Source: Trebonia sp964581815
GTDB lineage: Bacteria; Actinomycetota; Actinomycetes; Streptosporangiales; Streptosporangiaceae
Length of the DNA: 64,000 bases
Assembly: GCA_964581815.1 (NCBI GenBank)
Contig: CAZORE010000008.1
Span: 1-64,000 of the forward strand
Reading direction: 5' to 3'
The notes under the pieces were generated by a model that saw only the letters and a list, made by a program, of their open reading frames with translations, was not told where the DNA came from and ran no database searches. A program made the translations under genes and the position numbers. How positions within the stretch are numbered: the stretch's first letter is position 1; each line of letters starts with the position of its first letter. Shown piece by piece: positions 61,422-64,000 of this stretch.

Positions 61422-62255
61422 TCATGCACCTTCGGGTGGGTCCCGGTAGGTGCGCGCGTCGAGCGCGCCGAAGTCCCAGGCGCCCGCCCCGCCCGAGGCG
61501 CGCACCGTGGACACGATGGACGACCCGCCGTCCACGGACACCACTTCTCCCGTCATGTAGGAGGCCTCGTCGGACAGCAGGAACGCGACCACCGACGCGA
61601 TCTCGTCCGGCGTCCCCGCCCGGCGCAGCGGCGCGGTCGCCGCCCGCCGGACCATGTCCTCCCGCCCCGCCTGCGTGAACAGCGCGGTCGGCACGATGCC
61701 CGGAGCGACCGCATTCACCCGGATGCCGAGCGGCCCGCCGTACATGGCGGCTCCGTGCAGCAGCCCGAGCACCGCGTGCTTGGACGTCTGGTAGGCGATC
61801 AGGTCCGCGCTGCCGCGCAGCGACGCGATCGACGCGGTCAGCACCACGCTCCCCGCCGCCCGCTGGGCACGGTAACGCTGGAACGCGCCGCGCAGCCCTA
61901 GGAAGATCCCGCGCACGTTCACCGCCATGACCCGGTCGAACTCGGCCGCGGACAGGTCGGGGAAGCCGCCGACGGACCCTGGAATCCCCGCGTTCAGGTG
62001 ATGCAGGTCGATGCGACCGAACGAGTGCGTGGCTTCGTCCAGGTACCGCTCGACATCTTCTTCGGCGGACACGTCCGCGGTGACCGCGATGCTCATCCCC
62101 GGCAGTTCCCCGGCCACCCGCCGCGCGCCGTCGCCGTCGATGTCCACCACGACGACCCGGCACCCTTCACGTGACAGCCGCCGCGCCGCGGCGGCGCCGA
62201 GCCCGCCCGCCCCGCCGGTCACGACGGCGACCTTGCCGTCGAGCCCGCTCAGCAT
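61422..62255 (-). CDS. Short-chain dehydrogenase/reductase
   Basis: A 277-residue classical SDR: cofactor motif VTGGAGGLGAAAARRLSREG, VVVVDIDGD (Asp favouring NAD), LNAGIPG, catalytic Ser in VVLTASIASLRG and Tyr-Lys in YQTSKHAVLG, then RVNAVAPGIVPTALF. ATG at 62255 is chosen because it begins MLSGLDGKVAVVTGG; a start at 62315 adds 20 residues without support. It is the first gene of the minus-strand catabolic set, 53 bases upstream of paralogue B and divergent from the flavin reductase. Confidence 0.93.
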   Translation of the reverse strand: MLSGLDGKVAVVTGGAGGLGAAAARRLSREGCRVVVVDIDGDGARRVAGELPGMSIAVTADVSAEEDVERYLDEATHSFGRIDLHHLNAGIPGSVGGFPDLSAAEFDRVMAVNVRGIFLGLRGAFQRYRAQRAAGSVVLTASIASLRGSADLIAYQTSKHAVLGLLHGAAMYGGPLGIRVNAVAPGIVPTALFTQAGREDMVRRAATAPLRRAGTPDEIASVVAFLLSDEASYMTGEVVSVDGGSSIVSTVRASGGAGAWDFGALDARTYRDPPEGA

Positions 62256-62413
62256 CGGGCTCGAACCCCGTTGATCATGACCTGGATCGTCTCTCGGCTG
62301 GTGGGCGCTGTCCATTGTGGCGGAGCACAGGGCGGTCTGAACTTGCCGCTGCTAGCCCGGCTTGCCCCCACCGGTTATGGTCGAAAGATCCAGGCAGTTC
62401 CGAGGGAGGCGTC

Positions 62414-62950
62414 ATGCAGGACGGCGGCACCGCGAGCGACGAGGAAGGTCCCGTGGGCGTTCCCGGGTACGACCGGGTCGACGCCACCGTCTTCCGCGAC
62501 ACGCTCGCCCGGGTGCCCACCCCGGTGACCGTGGTGACCTCGCACATCGACCGCAAGCCGCACGGCACCACGGTGAGCGCGTTCTCCTCGCTGTCACTTG
62601 ACCCGCCGATGATCCTTGTCTCCCTGGACCAGAACTCGGACCTGCTCAAGGTCATCCAGGAGTCCGGCCACTTCGGCGTGAACGTCCTGGCGTCGGGCCA
62701 GCAGGCGCTCGCTACCGCCTTCGCCAGGAAGGGCGCGGACAAGTTCGCCGGCGTAGCGTGGTACATGGACCACGGCGCCCCCCGGCTCGCCGGCAAGGGC
62801 CAGTGGCTGGTGTGCCGCACCGACCAGCTCGTCACGGCCGGCGATCACGTGATCATCATCGGCCTGGTGGTCCACGCGGACACTCACTCCTTCGAGCCCT
62901 TGCTGTACCGGCAGCGCGCCTTCGGCACCGTTACCCACATGCGCTCATAG
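62414..62950 (+). CDS. Flavin reductase (FMN/FAD-dependent, HpaC/HsaB-like)
   Basis: A 178-residue flavin-reductase-domain protein: FRDTLARVPTPVTVVTSHID, HGTTVSAFSSLSLDPPMILV, NSDLLKVIQESGHFGVNVLA and the C-terminal GDHVIIIGLVVHADTHS plus EPLLYRQRAFG. Supplies reduced flavin to a partner oxygenase. ATG at 62414 has GGGAGG. The group-D monooxygenase gene at 62986 follows after about 35 bases, a typical two-component pair. Confidence 0.93.
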   Translation: MQDGGTASDEEGPVGVPGYDRVDATVFRDTLARVPTPVTVVTSHIDRKPHGTTVSAFSSLSLDPPMILVSLDQNSDLLKVIQESGHFGVNVLASGQQALATAFARKGADKFAGVAWYMDHGAPRLAGKGQWLVCRTDQLVTAGDHVIIIGLVVHADTHSFEPLLYRQRAFGTVTHMRS

Positions 62951-62985
62951 GAGCCCGCGGCGGCCTTCCCTGGAGGCGATCTGGA

Positions 62986-64000
62986 GTGGTGGACGACAGC
63001 GGGGTGATCAGGGCGGGGCTGCTCGCCGCCATCGGGACACGTCGCCCGGAGTTCGAGGCGGCGGGCGAGCGGGCCGAGGCGGAGCGGAACCTGCCGTCAG
63101 GCGCCATGGCCACGCTCCGCGAGCTCGGCGCGTTCTGGCTCAAGACGCCCGCCGAGCTTGGCGGCACGCCGCTCGATCCTCATCACTTCTGCGACGTGCT
63201 CGAGGAGTTCGCCTACACCGACGGCGCGACCGGCTGGGCGGTCATGGTCGGCAACGGCGGGACGGGGACGGCCGGCGGCTGGCTGCCCGATGCCGGCGCC
63301 CGCCAGGTTTTCGTTCCCGGCCGCCCGCGGCCGCTCATCATGGGGACGCCGGGGCCGCGCGGCCAAGGACAGCCGGCGGCCGGCGGGTACGTGGTCAGCG
63401 GGCAGTGGTCTTTCGCCAGCGGGTGCACCCACGCCGACTGGCTGATCGGCGGCTTCCGCATCGCCGGCCCCGATGGCCGGCTGATGGTGGCGATCGTGCC
63501 GGCCGGGCAGGCCACGGTCATCGACAACTGGCGGGTGGCCGGGCTGCGCGGCAGCGGCAGCTTCGACTTCCGGCTTGACGAGGTCTTCGTCCCCGCTGAG
63601 CTGACGTTCGAGCGAGCCGCGAGCGCCTGCCGGGGCGGCGCCCTGTTCAACGTGGAAGCGCACGTGTTCCTGTCCAACGAGCTGCCGCCGCTGATGATCG
63701 GTATGGCCCGCCGGGCGCTTGACGAGATGACGCGCCTGGCCGGCCAGGCGCGTACCCCCGGCGGACCCTCGCTAGCGGACCGCCCGGCCTTCCTCGTGGA
63801 GCTCGGCCGGGCGCAGACCAGACTGCGGGCCGCCAGGGCGGCGCACCGGGACGCGGTCATGGCGACCTGGGCCGCCGCCCGCGCCGGGGCGGTGCCGCCG
63901 CGCATGCACACGGACCTGACCGTCGCCTCGGTCTTCGCGGCGGAGACCTGCGCGGACCTGACCGAGACCCTGTTCAGGTACGGCGGCGGGCGGCTGCTCG
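62986..64000 (+). CDS. Group-D flavin monooxygenase, acyl-CoA dehydrogenase fold (partial, 3' end outside window)
   Basis: The frame is open to the window's end. Visible sequence closely parallels the gene at 56038: AFWLKTPAELGGTPLDPHHF, GWAVMVGNGGTGTAGGWLP, VVSGQWSFASGCTHADW, VIDNWRVAGLRGSGS, FVPAELTFERAAS and FRYGGGRLL at the cut. GTG at 62986 or 62989 follows GGAGG; the two differ by one codon. Pairs with the flavin reductase just upstream. Together with the 56038 paralogue it brackets the catabolic cluster. Confidence 0.88.
   Translation, partial: MVDDSGVIRAGLLAAIGTRRPEFEAAGERAEAERNLPSGAMATLRELGAFWLKTPAELGGTPLDPHHFCDVLEEFAYTDGATGWAVMVGNGGTGTAGGWLPDAGARQVFVPGRPRPLIMGTPGPRGQGQPAAGGYVVSGQWSFASGCTHADWLIGGFRIAGPDGRLMVAIVPAGQATVIDNWRVAGLRGSGSFDFRLDEVFVPAELTFERAASACRGGALFNVEAHVFLSNELPPLMIGMARRALDEMTRLAGQARTPGGPSLADRPAFLVELGRAQTRLRAARAAHRDAVMATWAAARAGAVPPRMHTDLTVASVFAAETCADLTETLFRYGGGRLL

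Overview
The window is chromosomal DNA of a high-GC actinomycete, probably a filamentous lineage near Streptosporangiales, Frankiales or Catenulisporales. The basis is the GC-rich codon use and a set of actinobacterial landmarks: mtrA-mtrB-lpqB, long-form hpf, secA followed by Rv3235-like and DUF6912 genes, ftsE-ftsX-smpB, a 1659-residue NAD glutamate dehydrogenase and a citramalate-type isoleucine pathway. It is draft sequence with two 100-N gaps. The second gap lies between two identical 55-bp ends, so it looks like an unmerged contig overlap inside one gene rather than missing DNA.

Layout. 1-1.7 kb: 3' end of canonical S-adenosylhomocysteinase, then an archaeal/Thermotoga-type paralogue with changed active-site residues. 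1.9-7.3 kb (minus strand): a LAL-type LuxR regulator, a multi-pass membrane protein, uracil-DNA glycosylase and a small acidic protein. 7.6-14.5 kb (plus): MtrA/MtrB/LpqB, hibernation factor and a NarL-type response regulator. 14.6-21.4 kb: YcaQ-like glycosylase, a small membrane protein, SecA, Rv3235-like, Vsr-like nuclease and DUF6912. 21.4-30.7 kb: PruA, a HAD-like protein lacking the usual nucleophile, the large glutamate dehydrogenase and peptide release factor 2 with an altered codon-recognition tripeptide. PruA makes glutamate and Gdh converts it to 2-oxoglutarate, so these may work in sequence. 31.2-35.5 kb: FtsEX, SmpB and a penicillin-binding-protein-like protein that has lost all three catalytic motifs. 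35.6-37.4 kb: citramalate synthase behind a leader peptide with Leu-Ile-Ile-Ile codons and a terminator. 37.9-40.4 kb: MFS transporter, DUF2630, FAH-family enzyme.

40.4-51.2 kb is a carbohydrate-type locus: CE7 esterase, GH-A glycosidase, LacI regulator and a five-gene Dpp/Opp-type ABC transporter. A 15-bp motif recurs upstream of the glycosidase, the regulator and the transporter, which suggests one regulon. 51.2-55.3 kb: tRNA-Gln(CTG), a BKACE-family protein, tRNA-Glu(CTC), MarC, and DAHP synthase behind a second leader peptide, this one rich in Trp/Tyr/Phe codons. 55.3-64 kb is a catabolic cluster: methyltransferase, two group-D acyl-CoA-dehydrogenase-type monooxygenases at its ends, LLM-type flavin oxidoreductase, alpha/beta hydrolase, two beta-hydroxyacid dehydrogenases, SDR and flavin reductase. 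It resembles two-component flavin monooxygenase pathways for aromatic or terpenoid compounds.

The strongest leads are the two leader-peptide attenuators matched to the end products of the genes they precede, the SPF-to-SKY change in RF2, the catalytically empty PBP next to ftsEX-smpB, and a dispersed hairpin family with a conserved GGTTTTT loop and covarying stems. No CRISPR array, prophage, transposase or obvious defence island was found.
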